A DNA stretch of 64,000 nt from Archilochus colubris. Its lineage: Eukaryota; Chordata; Aves; Apodiformes; Trochilidae. Location: positions 15,099,561-15,163,560 of the forward strand of contig CM041097.1 in assembly GCA_023079485.1 (NCBI GenBank). The letters run 5' to 3'. The notes below the pieces were generated by a model. The model was given only the letters and a program-made list of their open reading frames with translations. It was not told where the DNA came from and made no database searches. The position numbers and the translations under genes were made by a program. Position 1 is the first letter of the stretch. Every line of letters starts with the position of its first letter. Below are positions 1-12,834 of this stretch, piece by piece.

Positions 1-1088
1 GTTCTCTATCTCACACATAAAACCAAAACTCATTACAGGTTACTAGTTTCAGCGCACTTTTTTCTTCCTCATTAAGGCTGAAAAACTCAACATCCTTCTA
101 TTCAGGTAACATTAGGGTCTAACTTGAGCACGCAAGAAAAAGGAAAAGCTTGTGTGAAAACTTCAACAAGTTCCTTTGAAAAAGATGCAAGCACAGCCCT
201 TACTATGAAAGATCACTCTTCCTCTGCAGCTCCTGCAACACCCACATCACAAGGGGGTGGACAACAGAGCACCTCTTTCATGTCTCTGCTTCCCAGAGCA
301 TCCACAGGACTACAACAGACTTTCACAGATGTGTAAAATGTCTATTTGCACTTTGATTTCCCTGTTTCAATGAAAAGGAAAAAATGCATCTCCCTAACTC
401 TGAGGCTTATTCCAAAGCAATATGTCAAGAGCTCTGTCCGCTCAATGTTTAGCTAAGCAGGTTACATAGTTCTTCCCAACACTGTGTTCAAATGAAGCAC
501 AAGTCACATTTGCATGGCCAGGATGTGTACTACTCATTATGCAGCAAAATCCTCCCTCAACAAGAGCTCCCCAAACTGTACAGAAAATGCTTTTTAATGC
601 TCGTTTGAGATGACTTTGGGTTGGCATTAAACTCAAGCACAATCTCCCACCTGCCCTGGCACAGGGAACTGGCACATTCCTGGGGCTGCTGTGATGCAGA
701 GTGTGGCTGAAAAGATCACATCCTACAGGTTGTTTTTAAAACACCCACAATTTCCTAGCTAAAAAGGGTCAGCCACTCACACCAAGAAAACTCATACAAA
801 AACGTAGTGAGCAGAGAGTACTCAAAAACATTGTAATAAGAGTTGCTTGCTTTCAAGGACTTCTCCATAGGAAACCAACTAAGGGTTGGGAGAGAAATCA
901 GTGGCAAACAGAGAGCAGATCAGCATGGGGAGCTGAGGTGCCCACAGGCCTGGGGACCCACTCCTTAATTCTGAACTACTCCAGGCATTCAGTGCTCCAC
1001 CGTAGCAAGGCTGAATTAATTACAAAGAAAGTTACCATGCCAAAGTGCCCTCTTTTTTGAGTCTTAAAAATAAGGTTTTCTGAGTTCC

Positions 1089-1108
1089 TTTTTTTTTTTT
1101 TTTTTTTT
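1089..1108. repeat. Homopolymer T20
   Basis: Run of 20 T bases on the plus strand within the MAGI1 intron. There is no recognisable adjacent retroposon, so it is recorded only as a simple repeat. Confidence 0.93.
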
Positions 1109-2297
1109 GTTGCAAATATTTTTAGGTTTACACTGAGAAAAAAACCCCAAAAAGCTCCAACAGCCCAAATGACTTTGACCTTGCAGCCTTACATTCGAGT
1201 TGATGATCTACTACCAGCATTTTTTAAAAATACCTTGATCGACTAGAATGTGAAATTGCCTTTGTCCTTTAAAGCAATTTTGGAGAAAGCATACCTGCTG
1301 TGATTACTCATCTGCAGACTCTCAAATACAAATATCTGAAACAATTTCAAACATTTTTAGCTTTTTAAGTGGTAAAAGAAGCTAATTCACATGCAGCCCT
1401 TCAGTTTTTAAATGAGACCATTTTAAAACATCTATGCTGTGGGTAATCACTCCTTTGTAATTTAAAAAATAAAGAAGAAACACTTTACAACTCTCAGTCC
1501 AGCCATCTGGATTGTTTTGTTTGTTTGGCCAAACTACTCAAATAACTACAAGCATCCTGTGAACAGACCAATCTCCCTGGAAATAGCTGGTTTACAGAAG
1601 TAGGAGTAGAGGGACTAAAATGCAAAGCTATAGCCAGCCCCTGAGGAATTGATGAGAACTTTCTGAAAATTTTCTGATTTAAAAAGAAACAAATTCTGAA
1701 CTTTGAAAAGGGCGCTCGCTTTTTGATAGGAAAGATCTACACATTGAACAAACCAGGAATTCTGTTTCATATCAGGGATGAAAATGGAAGTGTCAGCGTA
1801 TCTCAAGTAAAAGCACCTCTAATTAAGCTAGAGCTGCAATTGCAAATACACCTATTTTGCAAGAAAAAAGGGAAAACTTCAGAAGGACAGTTGTTTTTCC
1901 AAACACTAACTCCTACAAAAAGCCTGAATCATGTCTATCTAGGGGCTGAAGAGAAGAACAGATAACCATGGAAATAATGAATATGTGCAATTAAATTAAT
2001 TCAAGCCGATGTTAATTAACTTTCACATCATCAGATGAGGCCAAAAAGGTTTGGGGCTAAACTTCTTTTCACATGCACATCATCAGCAGCAGGACTTGCA
2101 GGGATCATCCCACTCAGGGTTCAGGCTGCCCAAATGAAGCTTGTGCCTTAAGTGCAAAGGTGGATGGTTTTTTAGAGAGATGAGCTGATGATACAGCAAT
2201 GAAAAGAGGACTTCTCCATCTTCTGACTTGTTCCAGCTTACACATGGGCAGGAAAGCAGCTAAACCAGGGCCAGATGAGCATGGGGCTGTTTGGTGA

Positions 2298-2342
2298 CAG
2301 ACTGCAGAGTGCAGTCTGGGTGCAGACTGCAGAGTGGGTGGT
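2298..2342. repeat. Imperfect short repeat of GCAGACTGCAGAGTG
   Basis: The motif CAGACTGCAGAGTG occurs twice within about 45 bases, separated by CAGTCTGGGTG, whose CAGTCTG is the reverse complement of the repeat's CAGACTG. This creates local hairpin potential. Confidence 0.75.
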
Positions 2343-3915
2343 CCAGATCTCACCTGAGATGCTGGCCAGGTTTTTCCATGCAAAGTGAAGCACATCAGCT
2401 GAGTCGTGTTGACTTCAGACAGTAGCTACAAGGATAATTCAGTGCCCCATGATTAAGTCAGCAAGAGCATCCCTTGATCCTCCAGGGTCTGTGGTCTTCT
2501 CCAGAGCTGGTGGTAAATATAAATAGCTTGCCAGAAAGACTCTTGACCAAAAGTGGCTAGAAATCAAGACTAGGATGACTACCTTGAGTCCATGTTGGCA
2601 GACTGCAAACTTAAGTAGAGGTGATGAGAAAAAACCCCACTGTATAACAGCCATGACAAAAAAACGTATGTGGAAGGCTGGAGCTTGTCATGCCCTACCC
2701 AAGCCCCAGGTCTAAGATGTGTGACTTGTGCCAGCTTCCCTACATCTTTCCTTCAACTTTGTAGTGTTCATTTTGCGAAGAGTAAAACGAAGAAAACATA
2801 ACATTGGGAAGAAAGTATTTTCTAGCTGCCCTTTCCCCACTGGCTGAGGTTAAGAGGAACATCAGCATGACACAGATGTCTCATAGTGCAGCTGTGGGGG
2901 CAATTACTGCAATTGTGGGGGCAGCAGTGGTCAGGGCATACACATCAGCCTTTCAGGATTTCTTCTCTGCAGTGTGCAAGCCCATTTTCAGCCACAGACA
3001 CTGCATCTGCCAACCTGAGAGGCAGCTTCTCCCTCAGAGAGGCTGAGCAAGCCCACACTGAGCACTACATTGTCCTCTGATTACAGAGAGGGAAGAAAAC
3101 AACAAAGGTGACATGAGCCAGCGAGTTTCGAAGCTGTTGTGTTTGAAAAAGAGACAGGAGGAAAACTGCTTATAAGAAGTCTCTGAGTGCCTGGAAAATG
3201 CTACAAATACCCACACAGCAGAGACTGGTTTGTCACTGGTGCTAAATGAAAGAGTAATTAGATGTTACTTTGTACAGTGACTGCTAGAACTACTGAGGCC
3301 CATGGCCCAGCCGAGACATGGCTGCAGGCAGAGCTGGGATGCTAATTATTAGCAGCAGTTGTGTCTGTCTGTGTCAGGCAGAGAGAAACCCCCAGCAGAG
3401 GAGGAGAGGGTGGCAGGGAGCATGGCCTGTGGCATGAATGGACACCAGAGCTTTTTGGCACAGGATTCTGCAGGCAGAATACTGCAAGAGGGAAGAGTTG
3501 CTGTGGTTCCCTCCTGCTGCATTTCAAGGTGGTGGTGGTGGAAATATGGTCTCTGAATGAAGAGGGATGTGTTGTACAAAGACTCCTGCTGGGGAAATAG
3601 TTTTTCCTCCTGACAAAAAGCTGCCTAGCCACCCCGAATACGTGGCAAGTCTCTTGTCAGGGACAGGATGTATACAGGAATTGCATTTTTGGCCCCAGTT
3701 CAGCTATGTTGATAATGTATTTATTTATACCCAACAGACTAGATTTTTGGAAGAGCTTCCTTCCCCCTGCAGTGATCTGCTCTTCTGATGATCTAGCTGC
3801 AGGTTTTTTTTTTTTGCTGAGTGTTTTGGAGAAGCTGGTCCTGGCACCAACAGCAAACTGAGCTGGAAACGGAAATCTTTGCCCCCTTGTGGAGTATGTT
3901 GATGCAAGCAACGAG

Positions 3916-3932
3916 AAAAAAAAAAAAAAAAA
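3916..3932. repeat. Homopolymer A17
   Basis: Run of 17 A bases on the plus strand, intronic. No processed gene or SINE body could be recognised upstream of it. Confidence 0.93.
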
Positions 3933-5199
3933 GTTTGCTTTCATCCATGTTACACCAGGATAATTACACGGGAAATTGCTACACTAGAGCACTTGCACGT
4001 TGGAAGCGTAAATCCCCAGATGGTCAATACAAAAATATTATCCATTTTTATCTAAAAAAGAGTCAATGGGAAACTAAAAACAAACTAGCAGCATAAAGAG
4101 CTGCTGTGATCATGTCCTTGGGGTGGAGGAAGAAAGAACTTGGAAGTCTCAAGAATGGCTGCAAATTTTTTTTAACTAATTTGGCTCTTCCACCAAGGTT
4201 GAAAAACTCTCCTTCAAAGCTCAGCAAAAGAGCAATGCTCATCAGAAGATGCACACAGGCTGAAAAATGAAGCCCAGGAAAACTAAGCTCAAGGCAGAAA
4301 AATATTTTGAGACTGTCACAGCCTCAGCACTAACAAATCTCTCCAGGGGGATGAAACACGTCCTCCCAGCTGGGAGGTATACAACAGGATGGAGCTGCCC
4401 TTTTGAGAGTATGGGATTGGGGCTGATAGCTAAAAATAGGGTTTGTCTGAGAAAGAGACACGCCATGGAGCATGTCAGGAGTGTGTCTGGGCCTTGGGAA
4501 AGGTTAGGAGGTAACAAGAGAGGGCTTGTCACTGTGCTGAGCCAAGTGGAAGAGGATGGAGACCTGAGCTCATGTCTTCACTGATGCAGAAGAAGAAACA
4601 AAGAATGAGCAGAAGTTAAGGTTGGGCCAATTGCTCCCAACCTGGATGTATGCTGTCCTCTAACTGTAGCTCATTTATTAATCAAGCTATGCTGGAAAAC
4701 ATTCCTCCTGTGTGGGTTAAAGGTCGAGGAGGAAACAGATACCACGTTCAACACAAGCCCCACAGCCAGCTGAGCAGGGCTGGGGACACCCCCTGGGTGC
4801 ACAGCTCAGTGTCAGCATCCACATTCACCCAACAGCTGCAAGTGCAGCCCTGAGAAATGCCAGGGCAGGGTGCAGTGAGATGGCATCCCAGAGGGAATGT
4901 GCCAATGGGATAGGCCTGGCTTTCCCTTGCAGGACAAGAACAAGTGGGAATCTTCCTGTCCAAGAGGGCCAGGCTCCCCCACCCTGCAGTGGAGCAGCAG
5001 CCCAGCAACTAAACCAAGGAAGGAAGGTATTTGGCAATACTGCTGCTTCTAAGTATTTGACCATCACCTTGGTCACACAAGCTCTGTCGTTGGTGTAAAT
5101 CCATCCCAGAAAATCCAAAGACAGTTTCCTCCTGTGCACAGGGGGGCTCCAATGTGTTTTGCTCCAGGTTTCAGTGCTAAGCCTGGAATGAAGGATGTG

Positions 5200-5990
5200 C
5201 CAGCTCCGACGTGCTCTGCTCTGCCCCTCCGAGGAGCCGTCGGTCATTAAAGCTGCCACACAATGCGGCAGTGTAAAGCATCGCTGCTAATTGCCGATGT
5301 AAATGAGCCAGGGTGCAGGCAGGGGAAACAGCAGGCTCTGCTTTTTTCTGAATCCCCTGCTTTAGAGGCAACACAACTGCCTCGAGCCATAGTAAAAATT
5401 ACTGGAGCCATAGTAAGGCAAGGTGAGAGGGGTTTGGGAGAGGCACAGGAGAGAACGGGACTGCTTCCCCAAGGCTGACCACCACCTCACAGCAAACAGC
5501 AGGGAGAAATCTGCTGTCGCAAGGCTACCCCTGTTTGCAAGCAGTCTCTTTGTTCACAGTGGCAGGATCACCCTGACACGGATTTAGATGCTGCTCAGAT
5601 TTTCACGGTGCGTGGCTGCCGAGCAGAGAGGTGTCTGACTCGGCAGGAACCCGCTGCACCTGCGTGTGGCAAAGGGGGAACCTCCACACCTTGAACAGAC
5701 CCAGACTCACTGATCCAGGTGGGTTGAATGCTAGAAGCCGGAGTTGGGATGGAGTGCAGCCCCTCCTGCTTTGGCTGAGGAAAAAAAGTCCAGGCAGAGA
5801 AAAGAAACGCGCCAGACGCATCCGTATTCCGCACACTCGCTTCTGTCTTACCCAAGGCTGAAATAATCTCCTCGTGTGACAGAAGGGAGCGTGAGGGGAC
5901 TGACGTGCTCTGAGAGGGAGCACACCCCATGCTTCTGCCTCCCAACATTAATGTGAGCTGACAGTGGTAGAGGCCTGGGCTCACGTGACT
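5200..5990. promoter_or_regulatory. Mildly CpG-enriched intronic stretch with E-box
   Basis: CpGs are denser than in the flanks, with a cluster near 5809-5845 (GAAACGCGCCAGACGCATCC and following). A palindromic TCACGTGA at 5981-5988 contains a CACGTG E-box. The density is below a typical CpG island. It may be a weak enhancer or simply GC-richer intron. Confidence 0.25.
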
Positions 5991-7067
5991 CTAATCAGCG
6001 CTGCCCTAAGCCATCGGAATCACATTAATTATTTCAGGGTTTTCTTTTTGGATGAACAGAGAACTCGTATTTAAAAGCAGGAGCCTTCTGCTCAGCCCCT
6101 TCATAAGCCTCCCGCCCAGATTTGCAGTGAGGTGGGTGGGCTGTGCCCAGCTGCAGTTTTTGGCACCCACTGGGGACTCTGTCGGTGAAGTTTCACATCG
6201 TCTTACAGCACGGCAAAGACCTCACTCTCTCTATTTCCCCAAAGCTACTGGGAGATAAATCTCTTCCCCCTCTTGCTCTCAACAGATAACTTTTAACTTT
6301 CAAGCTTTAGGTACTCAATTTCCTTAAAAAATAAAACATTTATTGTTGTTGCATAGCAATCATGTGTTAATTTCTTCCAGAATATTACACACAGAGATTT
6401 AATGATACTTCAGATCACAGCTTCTCTGCTATCGGCTAAAATGCCATCCAGGTAACGGCTTTACATGGAAATAGGATCAGAAGGGACAGGAAAAAGCTGC
6501 TCTGTTGGGTTGTTTGAAAAATAAGGTTTCTTACACCTGCAGCACAATTCTGCTCAGCGTGAAAAAGCCTCCAGAGCAAGTGCTTGGACAACTAACTGTA
6601 TTCCTGGGGAACTGTAATCAGATTCCATTCATGCTTTATCAAGGTGCATGCTTTCCCATTCCGTTAATAATGCAGCTGAGGGTACTCAAGAAAACTCAGG
6701 GAGTTAATGGAAAAGGTTAGTGCCCATGAGCACCCAACAGGAATTGCTATCTGGCAAGAAGGTGGAGCCTCCCATCTTTCCAAAAGGAAACAATAGCTTT
6801 TTTTCCTAGTAAGTTAAATGACAGAGAAGCTCAATCTGTCAGGGAATAGGATCTGTAAACCTGAGGATTTATTTGCAAACAAGTCCCCCCGCCGTACTGC
6901 ATTCCTCTTTCATCTCCCCATGCAGCAGGAGCCACGCAAGGTAATCACGGTTGCAACAGCAAGACAACTTAAAACAACCAAAACCCACAAAGAAAACAAC
7001 CCAAACTCATGCCTTTCTCCTTCAAAGCAGGCAAACAGACAAAAAATAGTAGCTGAAAAGTGCTTAC

Positions 7068-7099
7068 CGACTTTGGGCTCTTCTTTGGGACCGGCAGTC
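7068..7099 (-). CDS. MAGI1: MAGI1 32-nt microexon (after PDZ2)
   Basis: This 32-nt exon (phase 1 to phase 0) encodes residues 567-576, LPVPKKSPKS, a basic Pro-rich peptide that immediately follows PDZ2 in recalled MAGI1. The split Gly codon joins correctly to the 621-nt exon 15.4 kb away. The acceptor is ATTTTTCAG before GACTGCC and the donor is AGTCG followed by GTAAGCAC, both good. It is the last MAGI1 exon I can find; the next (expected to start near QPLERKDSQ) is not in the remaining 7 kb. Unlike most exons here it is not frame-neutral, so skipping it would shift the frame unless the next exon is also changed. A CpG-rich block begins about 70 bp upstream. Confidence 0.93.
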
Positions 7100-7169
7100 C
7101 TGAAAAATGGCAACAAGGGAAAAATAAACATTAGCATCTAAACGTTACCTTCCTCTTCAAGACAAATCC

Positions 7170-7710
7170 CTAGGTGTATCATCCAAACGTAGCCATCTGC
7201 AGAGTTATGTCAGCTTTCGCTCTCGCATCGGAGTTCCCAGTCTGTTCATATCGAATCAAAGCAGAGGGAGAGGGAGAGCCAGCGAGAGAGGGGAGCGGGG
7301 GGAGAGCTGGAGCTGCATTAGCTATGCTGCCTGGTGCTGCAGCAGCCAGGAGGCTGGGAGAGAAACCCACAGCCCTTAGCAGCACCCGCCGGAACCTGGA
7401 GCTTGGGCAGAATCTCAAACGCTCCCCTGGATTAGGGGAGACTTAGCTGACAATTAAGCCCAGGCTATTCCCTTTTGACGCGCCCGGCTGGGCGATTTTC
7501 TCGGACCAATCGCTGAGGCGCAGGGGGAAACAGGTTGATTTTTTAAAAAGTCTTTCCTCTAGAACCTGATTTTTCAAAGGAAAATGGGAAGCAACTCGAG
7601 CTGGGAGGCACGGGCTGGGCAAAGGAGCACAAAAGCAGGCAGAGGAGTGAGCTTTTATCTCTAAAAAACCTGAATGCTACTGAGAACGCACGCGGTTTCC
7701 TTCCTGTCCA
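7170..7710 (-). promoter_or_regulatory. CpG-rich block, candidate internal MAGI1 promoter
   Basis: CpG dinucleotides are rare in the surrounding intron but frequent here: about 16 in 7200-7500 by eye, and more to 7710. Examples are GACGCGCCCGG and GAACGCACGCGG. There is an inverted CCAAT box (CCAAT at 7506-7510 on the plus strand, so ATTGG in MAGI1 sense). On the minus strand a TATA-like AGATAAAAGC lies at 7651-7660. The block sits directly upstream of the 32-nt exon in MAGI1 sense. It could be an alternative promoter, an enhancer or an unrelated CpG island; transcription is not shown. Confidence 0.45.
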
Positions 7711-10700
7711 TCCGAAGTGTAAATCTATGAAGCCAGAGATTTTATCTGCTATTTACAATTTAAGAAAGATGAAGCTTGAAAACAGCACTGCAAATGTCCT
7801 GACCCTTGTGGGGGATGTGAGGGGACTTGGAGAAGGGGGACATACACAGGTTGCAGTCAGTGCAAGGGAAGAAATGACTGAGAGAGAACCAGAGAAGGTT
7901 TTTTCAAGGACAGTTTTGCATTTTGGAGCAGTCTTTTGCTCACTCTGTGATGAGCAAGAGAACTCAAGTGGGATTTCTATCGACTACTTCTGTATATAGC
8001 TCAGTTCCCAGCAGCAAAGGAGACATTTGTCTGGGGATTTACCTATAATGCAGGAAAAACTCTTTCCTGGGCATTTTTTCCATTACCTTCCTTTATCCTC
8101 CACTGTTGGAAGAGAGGGAAATTCCCCACATTTTGCTCTGTGTGACACTCCAGATAACAAGCATAAACCACAACACAGATTACACTCCACATTAAGCACT
8201 CAGTAATTCAGATGTTTGAAATCTGCTTTTGTCTTTACAATGTGATTTATGTGGCATTTATGCTGCATTATGTTTTCTACTTTATGCATTTTGCTTGTGC
8301 TAAAACCCATGCCCTCGTCTAACTTACACAGAGAGAATAAACAAGTGATGCAAATAAATTACAAATCTGTCTAGGAAGAAGCTCATTTTAAGGTAATTTG
8401 GGAGATGTTAGTTCTGAATAGGGAAGATTCACAATTAAAAATGATAAACAGAGTCTGCTCACAGTCTGGGACCTGAAGTGTAATGAGTGTTTTAAATGAA
8501 ATATTTTCAGCTTTTGAGGAATATCTTGTGCTCTGCACATCACTCTGATGCATTCCTGGTCAATAGCTGATCCCCCTCCAGGCACAGATTGATCGAGGGA
8601 CAATGAAACATCAAAACTGTTTGAACAAAACAATGAAGACTGCAGCTTCATTTCTGCTGATGGTGCCTGTGTTTGTATAATACATTTAAAGAGGAAAGCA
8701 CTAATAATGTTCACAGCAAATCACATTTTTAACAGGCAACATTTATTACAAAGATAAACACACAGTCTCCCTCTCTCTCTCTTTCCACATGTATGCACAC
8801 ATGTTTACTCTCCCTTTCCAAGAGATGCTCCTTCCTATTAAATCAATAGGTAGAACTGATCCCCATGGATGCATGCACTCCTAACAGACCAAAATGATCT
8901 AGAAAAGGGATTACAGTCATTCAAATGTTCCCCACAAAAAATAAAGCCAAGATGCAGCTGGGCTGTTGGTTCAAATTGTACCAAAATTCAGTTTGTTGCA
9001 TCACAAGCGTTAAATGTTAAAATTGACTAAGTATGAACTGCTGAACAAACCATTCCTTCAAAGTCATCAGTTTTGGCTGTTCCAACCCAAAATAGATGGA
9101 ATATGGTTGAAAATAATGGAAAACACATACAAGGCCATTGTTTGGTGAGTTCAGAGACTTATCAATCTTACAGTGTCACTGCTCTGTGCCAGACTTTGCA
9201 CCAGAACAAGCAGTAACTAACTTCTAACCAAAATAATGGACTACATAACATGTTAGCAAATGGTATTTTTTCATGGGACAAGCTTCTAGTCAGGGGAATA
9301 GTCTGCCTTCACATTTTCCTCTCAAACATTACTTATTCATCTAATGAGGACCTCATTTTAAAACCTCACTTCCTGAGGCAGCAGGCCAAATGAGCAAATG
9401 ATAGGTATAATGTGTAGTTTTCATGCTCAGATGATGGAATGGATCCAGGATTTAACAGCAATGAACACAAAGTGCTTGAATAACCCCCAAATGCTGAGAG
9501 CATCACTAGCAAGAAAATGCTGAGATTTACTGAAAAGCTTCTGCCCATGATTTTGGTAAGGTGACAACTATGAATTACTACATCCACCACCTCATTACAT
9601 TACCTGTAGTCCATCCTTGGCCAAGGCTGTTGCTCATTCCATGCCTTGCTTGGAATGCTCATCCTTCCAGGTGCCCTGTTCTCTCCTGAAGCCTCACAGC
9701 TATTTTTTCAGAGGTGAATGGACCAAGTATGGACTTAAGTATGGACAGTTTGTATCTCTTTGGTGTAACCCCATTTTTTAGTGGTTGAAATCATGCCATT
9801 CACATCCCTGCTGCTCTGCCCTCAAACCCCATACTGAAACAGTAAAAGCTGATATTAACACCATAAACATTCCCCTGGGCCTTAATGTCTATGGACAGCT
9901 CTCAGTAGTACTTGAAATGCATCTCCTAATTTTGAGAGGCAGTTTAGAGGTGCAGATTAGGGGTGGTGGAAGAGTGATGTGACCATGCAGGGCTGTTGTC
10001 ATCACAGAGTTAACAGTGTTTTAAAATAAATTATCACATCTGATAAACAATGTCAGTATGACCTAAAGCCCCTTGAATAGGTTCATTGTAGCTACTTACT
10101 CAATGTGCCTTGAATTAAATTAATTAGAAAACACAAATTACTCCCCTCTAAATAACAATGTAATAAAGCAACTGCTTAATGAAAAATATCAGTGATCAGT
10201 GAGCAATCCACAAACACAAAAAAAGGGCTTGTAATCAAACCAAATTCACAGACTCATCAGCAAGGCAAGAAAGGCTTCATACAAGGTTAGTCAAAAATGA
10301 GTCAGATGCAGGGATCTAAATTAAACTAATTATCACAGAGATTATTACATTTATCTTAACAAAAACCTTTCTCTTTTCTCCCCAGTACTCCCTAAAGCTC
10401 TGTGTACAGCTGGCTGCATCCATCTGCTCAACTACGTTTTGTAACATAGGGGAAAACATGCAAATCATTAAGCAAGTTCTGTACCATGACTTCAGCACTC
10501 TTAATGCCATTACCCATCAGGAGGGGTATTTCTGTTGTGTGACACTGTACTACGTTGTGAATGATGCAATCCATGCAAGAAGGCCAAAAATCAGTTTATT
10601 TCACCTTATTTGGTTTGTGTTAATTCTCCAGTCTTGTGCAGAGCTTAGAAGTACACTTTAGGAACAAGGACATTAAAAGTACCTTAACCCCACCTGTAAT

Positions 10701-10921
10701 GGTTTCAGGGAAGAATCCATGGACAAAACTCTGGAGTAGCCTCAATTGCTGTTCTTTCTAATTAAACATTTTCCAGATTTGAGTTGATTTTACACACAAA
10801 AGGAAATAACAAATGTGTGTAGATCTTCACTTCTGACAACTGCTTAACATTTCCAATCACAACACCCAGCTGATCATCCATATCCAACAGCAAAAAAAGC
10901 CACAGGTGAATGTATAAAAAT

Positions 10922-11117
10922 AAGGAAAAGCTTTTTCACTGTGAGGGGGACAGGGCATTGGCACAGGCTGCTCAGGGAGGTTCTGGAGTCTCCTTCTCTG
11001 GAGAGATTCAAACCCCACCTGGACTCATTCCTGTGTGACCTGCTAGAAGTGACCCTGCCCTGGCAGTGGGGTTGGACTCAATGATCTTTTGAGGTCCTTT
11101 ATTGTGTGATTCTGTGA
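10922..11117 (+). mobile_element. CR1 LINE 3'-end fragment
   Basis: The sequence has the CR1 3' landmark order: GGCACAGGCTGCTCAGGGAG, TGGAGTCTCCTTCTCTGGAG, GGTTGGACTCAATGATC, then GAGGTCC and a degenerate ATTGTGTGATTCTGTGA tail. It is 5'-truncated, as most CR1 copies are, and lies antisense to MAGI1. Mismatches in the tail suggest an older insertion. Confidence 0.85.
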
Positions 11118-12758
11118 ACCTAGGTGAAAAGGTGACCCATTCATTTTTGCCATTACATGATATACAGCTCAGAATGCACAACAGCTTGAAAATTAGTAGG
11201 AGATTAATAAAAAGACAAGAAAAGAATTTGCAACTATTTTTTTATTTTTATTTTATTTTGTCACTATTTCAGAGTGTGTCACCAGGTTGGCATCTACAGA
11301 GAAAATGCTGCTGTCTCAGAAAAATATAAAAGACAACGAGGTTTCTAAACAGTGCTGCTTACACTGAGCTGCATGAAAACCAAAGGCTTTGCCCCCAAAG
11401 GAGGGGTAAAGTACTGAAGTCAGAAGGTACACAGCCATATACCTGGCATTGCACATTGATCACTGCTTTCTGTGTGCAAAACAAGAAACTCTAAATAATT
11501 AATGCTAATGGGCACTAGTGCTGCTGGGGAAGAGGGGAGGTTGGTGGTGACAAAGCAATCTCCTTGATTTTATGTAATCTGTTGCCAAAGATTTTCTAAT
11601 AAAGGAGAAATACTCCTAAAATATAGATGGAATTTCATCTTTTCCCAGACTGGAGAAAGAATAAGAAAACATATCAGAATCATCTGCAGCAAGAGACTTA
11701 AAACTGCACAGAGGCATAAGAAGCATCACCAAGAAAACCCCTCTACCTTGTCCCTGCCCAACTTTTCTGCTTGTCATCATGATTTGCATAACAAGAGTGT
11801 CATTGCACTAGCAAAAACAATTAGCTATGCAATACCACGTTTAAGTGAGAGAGTAATTTACACTGCAGGAATACAGCCCTGCCATACATCAAGTTTGGTA
11901 ACTATCAACTAATATGAAAAATGCCACATTTCTAATGTTAACTTCAATGCTAATGCTAAGAAAGAGATGTCAAGAGACCACCTTGGGCATTATTGACCCA
12001 CTGGCACTGGCAAAAACCATAATGAGGGACAGTATATTATTGCCATTAATAAGAATTTCAGTTCTAGATGCTTTAAAGGTGTTAAATTGTTGTAGCCTCA
12101 ATTAGTCATTCTTGGTCAGGATGCTAAAGAATTCCTCATAACCGAAGTGTCAGTTATACTAGAACTGACTCTAGAAGTGATAGGTAAAGAATATGCTAAT
12201 AAAATGTTTTAACTACTACAAAAGATATAGATTTAACTCTGCAGTAAGATACATATGGGAATGTAAAGACAGTAAGATAATATAGAGACTGAGGATTAGT
12301 GTGACAATACCTGTCTAGCCTATGGTTGAAAGCATGTCAGTACTGCTTATATTTTTATTTTGAAGTTCACTAAATGAGGAGCTTTTCTTAAAGCACGAGA
12401 TGTTGGGAGTCACGTGCTTGGATGAAAACCTCTATAAATATTTAACCAAATATGTATATAAACATTAATTTTCTGAAACCTAATGAATCTGAGAAGGTAA
12501 ACACCAGGACTGAAAAGTAATTACAAAAACCCATGTTCTTTTTCCATGGATATGTTTGTGCGTGTATACACATGCATTATGTATATTATTTTTCATATAA
12601 AGAGGTGTACCTTTGGGGATATGCAGGAAGGCACCTCACCTTTTCCACAAGCCCACAAAATCCATGACTTGCAAGCTTTATTTCTAGAGCACATCTCACC
12701 ATTTTCTGAGGATGCTGCAGCTGGCCTGTCCCTTGGCATGGCTTGGGGGTACTGAAAG

Positions 12759-12834
12759 CAGCAGCACCTGAAGGCCACTTCAAGTTCAAGAGAGAGGACA
12801 CCAGTAGAGGAGAAACCATATTTTGCTATTTCAC
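12759..12834 (+). repeat. Dispersed duplication, copy 1
   Basis: About 75 bases beginning CAGCAGCACCTGAAGGCCAC and ending near TTTTGCTATTTCAC. They recur with roughly 90% identity at 13355-13428, in the same orientation about 600 bp away. The unit is not recognised as a known repeat. Confidence 0.85.

Larger units (their letters stand above)
1..7067 (-). other. MAGI1: MAGI1 intron (3' side of window), partial
   Basis: The 5' part of the intron after the LPVPKKSPKS exon. No further MAGI1 exon was found despite looking for the expected Ser-rich linker and PDZ3 start. It contains homopolymers at 1089-1108 and 3916-3932, an imperfect repeat near 2298-2342 and a modestly CpG-enriched stretch near 5200-5990. 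Open frames on both strands, up to 144 codons, lack domain signatures. Confidence 0.8.

Noticed and set aside
4267..4584. 105-codon plus-strand frame, considered as a retroelement gag or pol scrap
   Set aside because: No zinc knuckle, reverse transcriptase or integrase motif is visible, and there are no terminal repeats around it.
4825..5259. 144-codon minus-strand open frame in the left intron
   Set aside because: No motif and no match to the expected next MAGI1 exon; overlapping frames of similar size exist on both strands, as expected in a GC-richer stretch.
7179..7418. 79-codon minus-strand frame in the CpG-rich block as an alternative first coding exon
   Set aside because: It ends in a stop before any usable donor, and the GTAACG donor-like site at 7149 would leave an intron of only about 50 bases before 7099, too short to splice.
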